Source: Brucella daejeonensis (GTDB lineage: Bacteria > Pseudomonadota > Alphaproteobacteria > Rhizobiales > Rhizobiaceae). From it: 64,000 bases of DNA. Both the position numbers and the translations under genes were made by a program. Below, in pieces: positions 46,050 to 54,398 of this stretch (positions are counted from its first letter, which is position 1; each line of letters begins with the position of its first letter). The notes below the pieces were generated by a model. The model was not told the DNA's origin, did not search any database, and saw only the letters and a program-made list of their open reading frames with translations. Location: positions 122,910 through 186,909 of the forward strand of contig NZ_JACIJG010000010.1 in NCBI RefSeq assembly GCF_014199265.1, read 5' to 3'.

Positions 46050-47957
46050 ATGGCAGGGGCGTCCTTCCAGACTAATCCTATCGACCTTCACCGGCTGCTC
46101 GATGAGTGCCATCGGGGTATCATCCAGTTGCCGGATTTTCAGCGAAGCTGGGTCTGGGACGAAGATCGGATCAAGAGCCTGATCGCCTCGATTTCGCGCG
46201 CCTTCCCCGTCGGTGCGCTCATGTCGCTCGACACCGGCGGGCCGGTCAATTTCAAGCCCCGCCCTGTCGAAGGCGCGCCAGCGGAAGCCCGAAAGATAGC
46301 GCCGCAATCCCTTCTGCTCGATGGTCAGCAGCGCATGACTTCGCTCTATCAGGTGACGTTGCGCGGCAAGGTCGTGGAAACCGTCACACCGAAGAAGAAG
46401 CGCGTGAAACGCTGGTTCTATCTCGACATTGCCAAGGCGATTGATGAGACGGTGGACCGCGAGGAAGCTGTGATAGGCGTGCCGGAAGATCGCGTGGAGC
46501 GCACAGATTTCGGACGCGAAGTCGCTCTCGACCTCTCCACGCCGGAAAGGGAATACGCCGCGCTGATGTTCCCCGTCAGCCAGGTATTCGATTGGGACGC
46601 ATGGCAGGACGGATTCAACGACCACTGGTCGGGTGACGAGCACAAGGCGGTGCGCGAGCAGTTCCGCACCTTCAAGAAAGAGGTGCTGGAAAACTTTAAG
46701 ATGTATCGCGTGCCGGTGATCGCGCTCGACCGCTCGACCTCCAAGGAAGCCGTCTGCGTGGTGTTCGAGAAGGTGAATACGGGCGGCAAGCCGCTCGATG
46801 CCTTCGAGCTGGTCACGGCGATGTATGCGGCCTCGGGCCACGAGTTGCGCAAGGACTGGTATGGCGATGAAGGCGTCAAGGGCCGCCACCAGCGACTTGC
46901 CGATACCCTGCGCCCCGCGGATTCCGATGCCGGCATTCTAGCCGGTGTCGGCAATACCGATTTCTTGCAGGCCATTTCGCTCTTTTTCACCCGCGACCGG
47001 CGGCGTGCCGCCGAACAGGCGGGCAAGGAAGGCAAGGAATTGCCTGCCGTGTCGGGCAACCGGCAAGCCCTGCTCGACCTGCCGCTGGAAGCCTACAAGA
47101 AATATGAGGCGCAGGTGGAACGCGGCTTCATACAAGCCGCCAAGTTCCTGCACATGCTCCATATCTACCGCATTTTCGATCTGCCCTATCAGTCGCAGAT
47201 TGTGCCACTGGCGGCGATCCTCGGCGACATTGGCGATGCGTGGGAGCATGAAGCCAACCGGGCGAAGCTGGTCCAGTGGTATTGGAACGGCGTATTCGGC
47301 GAGCTTTACGGCTCCGCTGTCGAAACGCGCATCGCCAAGGATTTCATGGAGGTCACGCGCTGGCTGAGCGGCGGGCCGGAGCCTTCGACGGTCAGCGAAA
47401 CCATCTTCCGCTCCGACCGCCTGAAAACCATGCGGATGCGGCTTTCAGCGGCCTATAAGGGCATGAACGCCCTGTTGATGAAGGAAGGCGCGCAGGATTT
47501 CCGGTCGGGCCAGAAGTTCGACCATACGGTATTTTTCGGGGAGAACGTGGATATTCACCACATCTTCCCACAGGACTGGTGCCGGACGCAGGGTATCAAG
47601 CCTGCGGTGTTCGATTCCATCATAAACAAGACGCCGCTGTCGTATCGCACGAACAGGATCATCGGCGGCGTTGCGCCAAGCGAGTATCTGGCGAAGCTGG
47701 AAAGTGGAAACAACTCCACGCCGCCCATCGCCAGCGAAAAGCTGGACAGCTATCTGCAATCGCACCTGATCGACCCCGCCCTTCTCCGTGCCGACAAGTT
47801 CGAGGCGTTCATGGAAGATCGGCAAAAGCGCCTGCTTGGCCTGATCGAACAGGCGATGGGCAAGGCTGCCTATAGTGGCAACGTCCCGGAAGAAGGCGAG
47901 GACACCGAAACAATCGAAGATGACGCCGAAGCGGCCTTGCTCCTTCCGACAGGCTGA
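46050..47957 (+). CDS. GmrSD-like DUF262/DUF1524 protein (operon gene 4)
   Basis: A 635-residue protein. The N-terminal DUF262 domain has LPDFQRSWVW (27-36) and DGQQRMTSL (91-99), the ParB-like nucleotidase motifs. The C-terminal part has DIHHIFPQDWC (about 500-511), the HNH motif of DUF1524. This is the single-chain layout of GmrSD type IV restriction enzymes, which cut glucosylated hydroxymethylcytosine phage DNA using NTP. Start ATG at 46050, 30 bp after gene 3. It is the best-understood member of the operon and the reason to suspect phage defence. Confidence 0.85.
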   Translation: MAGASFQTNPIDLHRLLDECHRGIIQLPDFQRSWVWDEDRIKSLIASISRAFPVGALMSLDTGGPVNFKPRPVEGAPAEARKIAPQSLLLDGQQRMTSLYQVTLRGKVVETVTPKKKRVKRWFYLDIAKAIDETVDREEAVIGVPEDRVERTDFGREVALDLSTPEREYAALMFPVSQVFDWDAWQDGFNDHWSGDEHKAVREQFRTFKKEVLENFKMYRVPVIALDRSTSKEAVCVVFEKVNTGGKPLDAFELVTAMYAASGHELRKDWYGDEGVKGRHQRLADTLRPADSDAGILAGVGNTDFLQAISLFFTRDRRRAAEQAGKEGKELPAVSGNRQALLDLPLEAYKKYEAQVERGFIQAAKFLHMLHIYRIFDLPYQSQIVPLAAILGDIGDAWEHEANRAKLVQWYWNGVFGELYGSAVETRIAKDFMEVTRWLSGGPEPSTVSETIFRSDRLKTMRMRLSAAYKGMNALLMKEGAQDFRSGQKFDHTVFFGENVDIHHIFPQDWCRTQGIKPAVFDSIINKTPLSYRTNRIIGGVAPSEYLAKLESGNNSTPPIASEKLDSYLQSHLIDPALLRADKFEAFMEDRQKRLLGLIEQAMGKAAYSGNVPEEGEDTETIEDDAEAALLLPTG

Positions 47958-47987
47958 TGCGGCAATATCGTTATCTATGGTAGGGCT

Positions 47988-48031
47988 ATGGCATAAACGT
48001 AGTGATCATCACTATCGGTCGCGGCCCGCCA
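47988..48031 (+). repeat. Diverged direct repeat, left copy
   Basis: GGGCTATGGCATAAACGTAG, then a variable core and CGGCCCGCC, resemble the sequence at about 59099-59141 in the same orientation, with many substitutions in the middle. The two copies border the 48-59 kb redox cluster. Confidence 0.4.
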
Positions 48032-48347
48032 AACACCACCGATTGCCGTACTAATAGAACTAATATCCTTTATTTATCAGTAAGATAGATCCTCGTGAGA
48101 TCATTGGGTCCAGGGTATGGTTCTCGCGCGCCTAGGCAAGCAGGATAGCCCTACCGGTATAACCGCCGATAACACGCCATAGCCCGCTTCGCTTCAGCCT
48201 CGGCATGGACCGGACGGGGGCAGTGAACGGCCTGTCCAGTTTTTGGCCCGAACTTGTGATAAGCCGACGTTCCGCAACCGACCCTCGTCCCCGCCGTTCC
48301 GTTCGATTCTACCGGAACCTGAAACCTGCCGTCCACTCACTGTCGAT

Positions 48348-48563
48348 CTATATCTGGAACTCGCCCGTGAACGGACTGACGGTTTTCCGCTCCACCAGTA
48401 CTGGACCATTGGCGTAACGTTGCTGATGATAATTCCAAAAATGACCGGTAGCCGCATCTGAAAAGCCACCATAGCCGGAGTCTGTGATGCTGATGCACAA
48501 GTCAGCTCCGGTGGGCTTCTCCAGCACTCCCACTCCCTTGCCGAGAAGCTCCTGCGCAACCAC
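48348..48563 (-). pseudogene. Orphan coding fragment, unknown
   Basis: A 71-residue frame on the minus strand opens at GTG and ends at a stop, with coherent protein-like content (DLCISITDSGYGGFSDAATG, HFWNYHQQRYANGPVLVERK). The frame continues upstream to 48624 without a start before a stop. No recognised family. It may be the C-terminal end of a truncated gene. Confidence 0.35.
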
Positions 48564-48680
48564 CGCAATCCTGTTTTGGAAGACTTTGGGCCCATTGAGG
48601 TCACCTGAACTTGATTGGGGAAAGTCGGAGCTGATCGCTCAGCGGCTTTTGGTGGCGCGTGAGCCATCCCCGGAATGCGC

Positions 48681-48710
48681 AATGGCCCCTGCATCTCTGC
48701 AGGGGCCATT
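48681..48710. terminator. Perfect 13-bp stem hairpin
   Basis: AATGGCCCCTGCA and its complement enclose a TCTC loop, 48 bp past the stop of the small secreted-peptide gene. No T-tract follows, so termination is uncertain. Confidence 0.5.
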
Positions 48711-48758
48711 CGGGTGTGGGGCGTTGGGCTGTCAGAACAAAGACGGCCGCTCGAAATG

Positions 48759-48911
48759 TTAGTTTTCGTTCCAGCGAAAGTGCGGCTGAGCCTGGATGGC
48801 CTGCGTGCTGTAGGCGACGTCCGTCGGCGAGGCCGCATCACGATCCTTGGCAACCGCGGCGCCTGAGAAGCCCAGCACAGTGAGGGAGGCGAGAAGGATG
48901 ATCGTGCGCAT
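48759..48911 (-). CDS. Small secreted peptide, unknown function
   Basis: A 50-residue protein. The first approx. 21 residues are a signal peptide (MRTIILLASLTVLGFSGAAVA), followed by KDRDAASPTDVAYSTQAIQA. Such short exported proteins are frequent in rhizobia. Start ATG at 48911 has AAGGGA. It is followed by a strong hairpin. Confidence 0.6.
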   Translation of the reverse strand: MRTIILLASLTVLGFSGAAVAKDRDAASPTDVAYSTQAIQAQPHFRWNEN

Positions 48912-49036
48912 TGTATTAGTCCCTTTGGTGTTGGGACTGAGCAATGCCTTGGAAGTACGCATAGCCAGCGCATTCCAGTAGGCCGGCGCCGGTACCGGTG
49001 TGACACCAGCCGATACCGATCCGCGTGACGAAGATG

Positions 49037-49666
49037 TCATGCAGCCAATGCTGGATCTGTCAAAAGGTCGAGACGGTTCTCGGCACGACCGATGATATCT
49101 TCGTCAGGCTCAAGCCCAAGACCAACGCCCTCGATGTCGATGAACTCGACATCGGTCATGCCGAGAAAACCGAGCATTGTCTTGAGATAGGGCCGGGCAT
49201 GATCCATGGGCGCGGCCGGACCACCATTTGTGTAGATGCCTTTTGAGGCAAGGATCACATAGACTCTCTTGCCTTTGACCAAACCTTCCGGACCGCTCTC
49301 GGAATAGCGGAAGGTCTTGCCCGCGCGTGCCACATAGTCGAACCAGGACTTAAGGGCCGACGGAATGGAAAAGTTTATCATTCCCGCCCCGATCACGACC
49401 GTATCGGCGGCAAGCAGTTCCTCCACGGCCTGGTCGGAAAAGTCGGCGAGGGTCTGCTGGACGGCGCTGCGCTCGTCTTGGGGAGAAAAGAGCCCGCCGA
49501 GGAAGTCGCCGTCGATATGTGGCAGCGGCGCGTTGACGAGATCGCGGTGAGCGATCTTCGTCCCGGGCCGTAAAGCGGCGAGCCGTTCAGCGAGCTTCGT
49601 GGCTGTGCGTGTCGATATCGAGGTGCCCGCGCGTGGGCTCGATGTGACGAGAAGAATGGACGACAT
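49037..49666 (-). CDS. azoR: FMN-dependent NADH-azoreductase AzoR
   Basis: A 209-residue flavodoxin-fold quinone/azo reductase. SSILLVTSSPRAGTSISTRTATKLAERL is the FMN loop, followed by MINFSIPSALKSWFDYVARAGKTFRY and LASKGIYTNG. It reduces azo dyes or quinones by two electrons. Start chosen: ATG at 49666 with AAGGAG. It is divergent from a LysR gene 120 bp away, its likely regulator. Confidence 0.92.
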   Translation of the reverse strand: MSSILLVTSSPRAGTSISTRTATKLAERLAALRPGTKIAHRDLVNAPLPHIDGDFLGGLFSPQDERSAVQQTLADFSDQAVEELLAADTVVIGAGMINFSIPSALKSWFDYVARAGKTFRYSESGPEGLVKGKRVYVILASKGIYTNGGPAAPMDHARPYLKTMLGFLGMTDVEFIDIEGVGLGLEPDEDIIGRAENRLDLLTDPALAA

Positions 49667-49786
49667 GGTATTGCTCCTTCGTATATCGCCGCCGCGCAGG
49701 TCGCGACGTCTTTCGGGTCGGAAGATGGCACTCGACATTCATCCGTAAAACAGGGAAAATGTAGGTTATCTTGATCTGGAAAATCG

Positions 49787-50776
49787 ATGGAAGCAAACCC
49801 GACGCTCGATCAGCTTTTTATCTTCGCGGAAGTCGCCGACAGCGGCGGCTTTTCAGCGGCCGCGCGCCGGCTGAAGCGCTCGCAGTCCGTCGTCAGTTAT
49901 GCGATCGCCAATCTCGAGGACCAGCTTCAGGTCAAGTTGTTCGAGCGCCACGGCACGCGACAACCCCGGCTTACGGAGGCAGGGACGGCTCTGCTCATGG
50001 ACGCACGAAGGGTGCTCTCGGGGCTCGATGGGCTTCGGGCGCGTACCCGCGCCCTGCAACAGGGACTGGAGGCCGAGATCGTTGCGGCGGTCGATCCGAC
50101 CGTGCCTACGCAAGTGCTATCCAGGCTGCTTTCGACATTTGAGGAGCGGTTCCCTACCGTAGACATTCGTCTCCATGTTGGCGCGATCGGTGTTGTTCAC
50201 GATCAAGTCGCGCGACGGATCGCCGATGTCGGCTTCGGGGGCGAACTGAACCGTGGCGACGGGCAGGTCGTGCTGCAGCCGATGGGGTTCGCTTCGCTGG
50301 TGCCTGTGGCGGCACCCTCGCATCCGCTTGCCCGGGCACAGAAGCCGATCCCGCGCTCCGTCGCGCGCCAGTACACGCAGATCGTCATCACCGATGTCAC
50401 CGACCAGACGCGCGGCCGTGATTTTGGCGTCATTGCAGATCGCACATGGCGCATGACGGACATGGGCCTCAAACAAGAACTTACGCTCGCCGGGCTCGGC
50501 TGGGGCGGGTTGCCTTATGCAAAGGTGGCCGGGGACATCCACGATGGCCGGTTGGTTCTTCTCGACCTGGAGGACTACCCGGTACAACAATTCCCGCTGG
50601 TCGCCATGCATCACGTCGCACGGCCGCCCGGCCCCGCGACGCTGTGGATGATCGAGCGGTTCCGCACGGTCCTGCTCGAGGTGGAAACTGCCTGCAAGGA
50701 GCATCCGGGCGCGCCGATCGTCCAAGGCCATCGCTCGGTGGACGGAGCGTCTTCCGGCGATGGAAGTCAACCATAA
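49787..50776 (+). CDS. LysR family regulator, divergent to azoR
   Basis: A 329-residue LysR regulator: LDQLFIFAEVADSGGFSAAARRLKRSQSVVSYAI (in pieces) is the winged helix, and IVAAVDPTVPTQVLSRLL begins the effector domain. The C-terminal tail is a little longer than usual. It probably regulates the divergent azoR. Confidence 0.92.
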   Translation: MEANPTLDQLFIFAEVADSGGFSAAARRLKRSQSVVSYAIANLEDQLQVKLFERHGTRQPRLTEAGTALLMDARRVLSGLDGLRARTRALQQGLEAEIVAAVDPTVPTQVLSRLLSTFEERFPTVDIRLHVGAIGVVHDQVARRIADVGFGGELNRGDGQVVLQPMGFASLVPVAAPSHPLARAQKPIPRSVARQYTQIVITDVTDQTRGRDFGVIADRTWRMTDMGLKQELTLAGLGWGGLPYAKVAGDIHDGRLVLLDLEDYPVQQFPLVAMHHVARPPGPATLWMIERFRTVLLEVETACKEHPGAPIVQGHRSVDGASSGDGSQP

Positions 50777-50833
50777 GAGACGGCCGTCTGCTCGGCGAAT
50801 TCTAGAATCTCTTCGCCGGCGATCTGCTGCGCA

Positions 50834-51730
50834 TCAGTCGCCCGATACAGACAGCCCGGCAAGAAGTGGCGCGTAGGCGGCGAGCCTGCGGGATACGAAC
50901 TCGGTGAAGAGCCGCACGCGCTTCGTCTTGCGTGTCTCGCCCTGCGTGAGAAGCCAGAGCGTTCCGTGCATGTGAAGGCCAGAGCCGGGCGCTCTCACCA
51001 GCAGCGGGTCGGCATCTCCGACAAAACACGGCAGTATCGTCATGCCAAGCCCCTGCCGCACTGCCGCGATCTGCGTCTCGCCGTCCGTGGTCTTGAATGG
51101 AACCTCCGCGGCGCGGACCTCGCCCTCGCGAGCCCAATCGGAGATGCCATTCTGGCTCACGACGATCCACCGAATGGGATCAGCGGTGCCCGCACGCCAC
51201 TCGGCCAGTCGATCGCGGGACATATAGACGCCGCCGAACAATTCCGGTCCCTTCAGGCCGTGAAGATTGAGCGGCAGGGTCTTGCGGTCGTAGACGACAC
51301 GGATCGCGACGTCGGCCTCTCGGTTGGTCAGGTTTGCCAGTTCGCCGGATGGCAGGATTTCCATCTCGATGTCCGGATGCAGACACGCAAACTCAGCGAA
51401 GTCGGGCATGAGCAAGTGCGTCGCAAGCGTCGGCGCCAGTGTCACCCGCAAGTGACCGCGTATGCTCTGGTCGCGCCCGAAGATTCGCGTCTCCAGCCGG
51501 TTCGACGACGCCTCCATCTGCTCCGCGAGTTCGACGACCTCCTCACCCGCCTCCGTCAGGCGGTAGCCCGAGGGTAGCTTCTCGAACATCTGGACCCCGA
51601 GCCGTCCCTCGAGTTGGGCGATACGTCGCAGCACCGTCGAGTGGTTCACCCCGAGGCGTTCGGCGGCGGCCCGGACCGAGCCCCCACGCGCGGCGGCAAG
51701 AAAGTAGCGAACGTCGTCCCAGTCGATCAT
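50834..51730 (-). CDS. LysR family regulator, divergent to SDR gene
   Basis: A 298-residue LysR protein: WDDVRYFLAAARGGSVRAAAERLGVNHSTVLRRI (in pieces) and RGHLRVTLAPTLATHLLMPDF. It converges with the LysR gene at 49787 and is divergent from the SDR at 51959, the likely target, across a 228-bp promoter region. Confidence 0.92.
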   Translation of the reverse strand: MIDWDDVRYFLAAARGGSVRAAAERLGVNHSTVLRRIAQLEGRLGVQMFEKLPSGYRLTEAGEEVVELAEQMEASSNRLETRIFGRDQSIRGHLRVTLAPTLATHLLMPDFAEFACLHPDIEMEILPSGELANLTNREADVAIRVVYDRKTLPLNLHGLKGPELFGGVYMSRDRLAEWRAGTADPIRWIVVSQNGISDWAREGEVRAAEVPFKTTDGETQIAAVRQGLGMTILPCFVGDADPLLVRAPGSGLHMHGTLWLLTQGETRKTKRVRLFTEFVSRRLAAYAPLLAGLSVSGD

Positions 51731-51958
51731 GGTGCATTCCCGCGCCGCGCAGTGCGGCTTCCGAAGCTCATTCTAACACACAGAGCCGGAGTTTGCGCGA
51801 AGATCGCAGCACTTGATTATCGGTATGGATCGTTTTCGCACCACCGATGTGCGCGATTGCTCACTGTCTGGCTGACTTCGGCAGTGCCATGTTCAGCTTC
51901 TTGGGAAGACCTCCCGTACAGCCAAAGACCCGAGATAGCGATACGAAGGATGCGTGAT

Positions 51959-52693
51959 ATGACCAGACTGAATGGAAAGACCGCCGTGATTACGGGTGGC
52001 GCTACCGGCATCGGCTTCGCCGCTGCAAAGCGCTTCATCGAGGAAGGCGCCTTTGTCTTCATCTTCGGCCGCAGGCAGGAAGCGCTCGACGCTGCTATAG
52101 CCGAACTCGGGCCCAATGCCCGCGCGGTGAAGGGCTCGGTCTCCGATCTGGCTGACCTCGACAAACTCTACGCGGCGGTGAAGGCCGAGCGCAGGACTCT
52201 CGACGTCGTCTTCGCCAATGCCGGGGCGGGAAGCCCGCTTCCGCTCGGCGAGATCACTGCCGAGCATATCGACGAAACGTTCGACACAAACGTGAAGGGC
52301 ACGACCTTCACTGTCCAGAAGGCGCTGCCACTGATGAGCGAAGGCGGTTCGATCATCCTGACCGGATCGAGCGCGGGCACCACGGGCGCCCCGGCAATGA
52401 GCATCTACAGCGCGAGCAAGGCGGCCGTGCGCAACCTTGCGCGGACTTTTGCAGAGGACCTGAAGGGCACCGGCATCCGGGTCAACGTGCTGTCGCCCGG
52501 GCCAACGGCGACCGAGCTCGCAAAGGCAGCGCTGGGCGAGGAAGGCCAGAAGGTCTTCGCCTCGATGAATCCGCTCCAGCGCATGGCCGATCCGTCGGAA
52601 CTCGGGGCGGCTGCTGCCTTTCTGGCGTCGTCGGACAGCAGCTTCATGACCGCCAGCGAAGTCGCCGTCGACGGCGGTCTGGCGCAAATCTGA
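51959..52693 (+). CDS. SDR family oxidoreductase
   Basis: A 244-residue classical SDR: TGGATGIGFAAAKRFIEEGA (cofactor), NAGAGSPLPLGEIT, a catalytic Ser in LTGSSAGTTG, YSASK and SPGPTATELAK. Start chosen: ATG at 51959 with AAGGA eight bases upstream. First of a run of rightward genes (51959-58496) that are mostly NAD(P)-dependent enzymes. Substrate unknown. Confidence 0.92.
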   Translation: MTRLNGKTAVITGGATGIGFAAAKRFIEEGAFVFIFGRRQEALDAAIAELGPNARAVKGSVSDLADLDKLYAAVKAERRTLDVVFANAGAGSPLPLGEITAEHIDETFDTNVKGTTFTVQKALPLMSEGGSIILTGSSAGTTGAPAMSIYSASKAAVRNLARTFAEDLKGTGIRVNVLSPGPTATELAKAALGEEGQKVFASMNPLQRMADPSELGAAAAFLASSDSSFMTASEVAVDGGLAQI

Positions 52694-52726
52694 CGCGCTA
52701 CGCCCGGCGGGCGTTCCATCCGATTG

Positions 52727-52753
52727 TTCGGAGCGCCGTCGGGCTCGGCAAAC
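52727..52753 (+). repeat. 27-bp leader repeat, copy 1
   Basis: TTCGGAGCGCCGTCGGGCTC followed by GGCAAAC recurs at 53693-53719 with one mismatch. Both copies lie 14-21 bp before a start codon. Confidence 0.8.
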
Positions 52754-52773
52754 CTACTGAAGGGATTAAGTAA

Positions 52774-53610
52774 ATGGCTATCATTACCACCAAAGACGGC
52801 GTTGACATCTTTTATAAGGACTGGGGTCCAAAGGATGCCCAGCCAATTGTCTTCCACCATGGTTGGCCGCTTTCCTCGGACGATTGGGACGGCCAGATGC
52901 TGTTCTTCCTCTCCAAGGGCTATCGTGTCGTTGCTCACGACCGCCGCGGCCATGGCCGCTCTGCTCAGGTCGCCGATGGTCACGATATGGATCACTACGC
53001 TGCCGACGCCTTCGCCGTCGTCGAAGCGCTCGATCTGAAGAATGCCGTCCATATCGGCCATTCCACCGGCGGCGGCGAAGTCGCCCGCTACATCGCGAGG
53101 CATGGCCAACCGGCCGGCCGCGTCGCCAAGGCAGTTCTGGTCTCGGCCGTCACCCCCCTGATGCTCAAGACCGCGAGCAATCCGGAAGGTCTTCCGATCG
53201 AGGTGTTCGACGGCTTCCGCTCGGCGCTTGCCGCAAACCGCGCACAGTTCTTCCGAGACGTTCCGGCCGGGCCGTTCTACGGTTTCAATCGCGACGGCGC
53301 CACGGTCCAGGAAGGCGTGATCCAGAACTGGTGGCGCCAGGGCATGATGGGCGGCGCCAAAGCCCACCATGACGGCATCAAGGCCTGGTCCGAAACAGAC
53401 CAGACGGAGGATCTGAAGGCGATCACCGTACCTACCCTCGTCCTGCACGGTGAAGACGATCAGATCGTTCCGATTGCGGACTCTGCGCTTAAGTCGGTCA
53501 AGTTTCTCAAAAACGGCACGCTCAAGACCTATCCGGGCTTCTCGCATGGCATGCTGACCGTCAATGCTGACGTGCTGAACGCTGATCTTCTCGCTTTCAT
53601 TCGGTCGTGA
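52774..53610 (+). CDS. Alpha/beta hydrolase, non-haem chloroperoxidase-like
   Basis: A 278-residue alpha/beta hydrolase. The nucleophile is the Ser in GHSTGGGE, the oxyanion motif is HHGWPLSSDDWD, the acid is in GEDDQIVP, and the His is in FSHGM. DRRGHGRS and TPLMLKT are typical of the cofactor-free haloperoxidase/arylesterase group. The natural substrate is unknown. Start ATG at 52774 follows GAAGGG. The short leader before it is repeated before the next gene. Confidence 0.92.
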   Translation: MAIITTKDGVDIFYKDWGPKDAQPIVFHHGWPLSSDDWDGQMLFFLSKGYRVVAHDRRGHGRSAQVADGHDMDHYAADAFAVVEALDLKNAVHIGHSTGGGEVARYIARHGQPAGRVAKAVLVSAVTPLMLKTASNPEGLPIEVFDGFRSALAANRAQFFRDVPAGPFYGFNRDGATVQEGVIQNWWRQGMMGGAKAHHDGIKAWSETDQTEDLKAITVPTLVLHGEDDQIVPIADSALKSVKFLKNGTLKTYPGFSHGMLTVNADVLNADLLAFIRS

Positions 53611-53692
53611 CCCAATCGCTGGCCGCGGCAGACTTGCTGCGGCCGCCCTCAAGGATTCCCCCATTCGTCCACTTGTTCGCCGATGGCCGTTA

Positions 53693-53719
53693 TTCGGAGC
53701 GCCGTCGGGCTCGGTAAAC
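53693..53719 (+). repeat. 27-bp leader repeat, copy 2
   Basis: Second copy of the sequence at 52727-52753, one mismatch. It lies immediately before the ribosome site of the NADPH-reductase-like gene. Confidence 0.8.
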
Positions 53720-53733
53720 TCAAGGAGAATATC

Positions 53734-54336
53734 ATGAGCTACGCAATTATCGGCTTCGGCAATGTCGGCCAGGCTCTGGCCAAGGCGTTTGCCCGAAGCG
53801 GCATCGACGTATCCGTTGCGACCACGCGCGACCCGGAAAGCTTTGCATCCGATGCAGCCGCGATCGGACCCACGATCATTCCCAAGACACTGGCGGAAGC
53901 CGTCAAGGCAGACATCATCTTTTTGGCTGTCCGTTTCGAGGCCCACCCGGATGTCGCAAAGGCGCTGCCCCACTGGCAAGGGAAGACCATCGTCGATGTG
54001 ACCAATGCCTACGGCGTACCCCCTGAGCAACTGGGAGAGCAGCCCTCTTCCGCCGTCGTTGGGCAGGCCTTCTCAAGTGCAAAACTGGTCAAGGGCTTCA
54101 ACCATTTGATCGCTGCGACCCTTGACCAGGATCCGGCCGTAAAGGGTGGCAGGAGAGTCGTATTCCTGGCGAGCGACGATGAAGACGCTGCAGCACAGAT
54201 CGGCGCGCTCGCGGAAAATCTTGGTTTCGCACCGATCAAGCTTGGCGGGCTTTCGGAAGGCGGACTGCTCGTGCAGGCGCGCGGAAATAGCTGGGGTCAG
54301 TTGATCTTCAAGGATCTGGTCAAGTTCGACGGCTGA
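53734..54336 (+). CDS. NADPH-dependent F420-reductase-fold protein 1
   Basis: A 200-residue Rossmann protein: SYAIIGFGNVGQALAKAF (GxGxxG), IFLAVRFEAHPDVAKALP, VDVTNAYGV and LVKGFNHL. The fold is that of F420H2:NADP oxidoreductases, but proteobacteria of this group are not known to make F420, so it probably uses another acceptor. Start ATG at 53734 with AAGGAG. It is one of three related proteins in this cluster. Confidence 0.85.
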   Translation: MSYAIIGFGNVGQALAKAFARSGIDVSVATTRDPESFASDAAAIGPTIIPKTLAEAVKADIIFLAVRFEAHPDVAKALPHWQGKTIVDVTNAYGVPPEQLGEQPSSAVVGQAFSSAKLVKGFNHLIAATLDQDPAVKGGRRVVFLASDDEDAAAQIGALAENLGFAPIKLGGLSEGGLLVQARGNSWGQLIFKDLVKFDG

Positions 54337-54398
54337 ACCCGACTTTCCGGCCGGGAGAGCCACGACCCACGCGATCCGAGGGAAATGGAGGAATTCCT

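Larger units (their letters stand above)
36014..47990. mobile_element. Integrative mobilizable element at tRNA-Ser (right end uncertain)
   Basis: From the tRNA rightward: serine recombinase, higA-higB, a small unknown gene, alpA-like gene, a traA 3' remnant, HEPN-LOTUS gene, traA relaxase, traC, traD and a four-gene operon. Mobilization genes are present, but no coupling protein or mating-pair genes. I could not find a copy of the tRNA end that would fix the right boundary; about 48 kb is set by the end of the last cargo gene, and the element could extend to about 59 kb. Confidence 0.65.
47958..48758. other. Non-coding stretch with remnants, right of the element
   Basis: 801 bp without an intact gene I can support. 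It contains the left copy of a diverged repeat (about 47988-48031), a short ORF remnant (48348-48563) and a hairpin (48681-48710). Confidence 0.5.

Noticed and set aside
36014..48200. Search for a copy of the tRNA-Ser 3' end marking the right attachment site
   Set aside because: No convincing repeat of the tRNA end was found; short partial matches such as that near 59200 are too weak to support a boundary.
48194..49006. 270-codon minus-strand frame
   Set aside because: It crosses the signal-peptide gene in another frame and a non-coding hairpin, and its composition (Arg/Pro/Ser) is that of a shadow frame.
52405..54030. 541-codon minus-strand frame opposite the SDR and hydrolase genes
   Set aside because: It spans parts of three plus-strand genes with clear catalytic motifs, and has no domain of its own.
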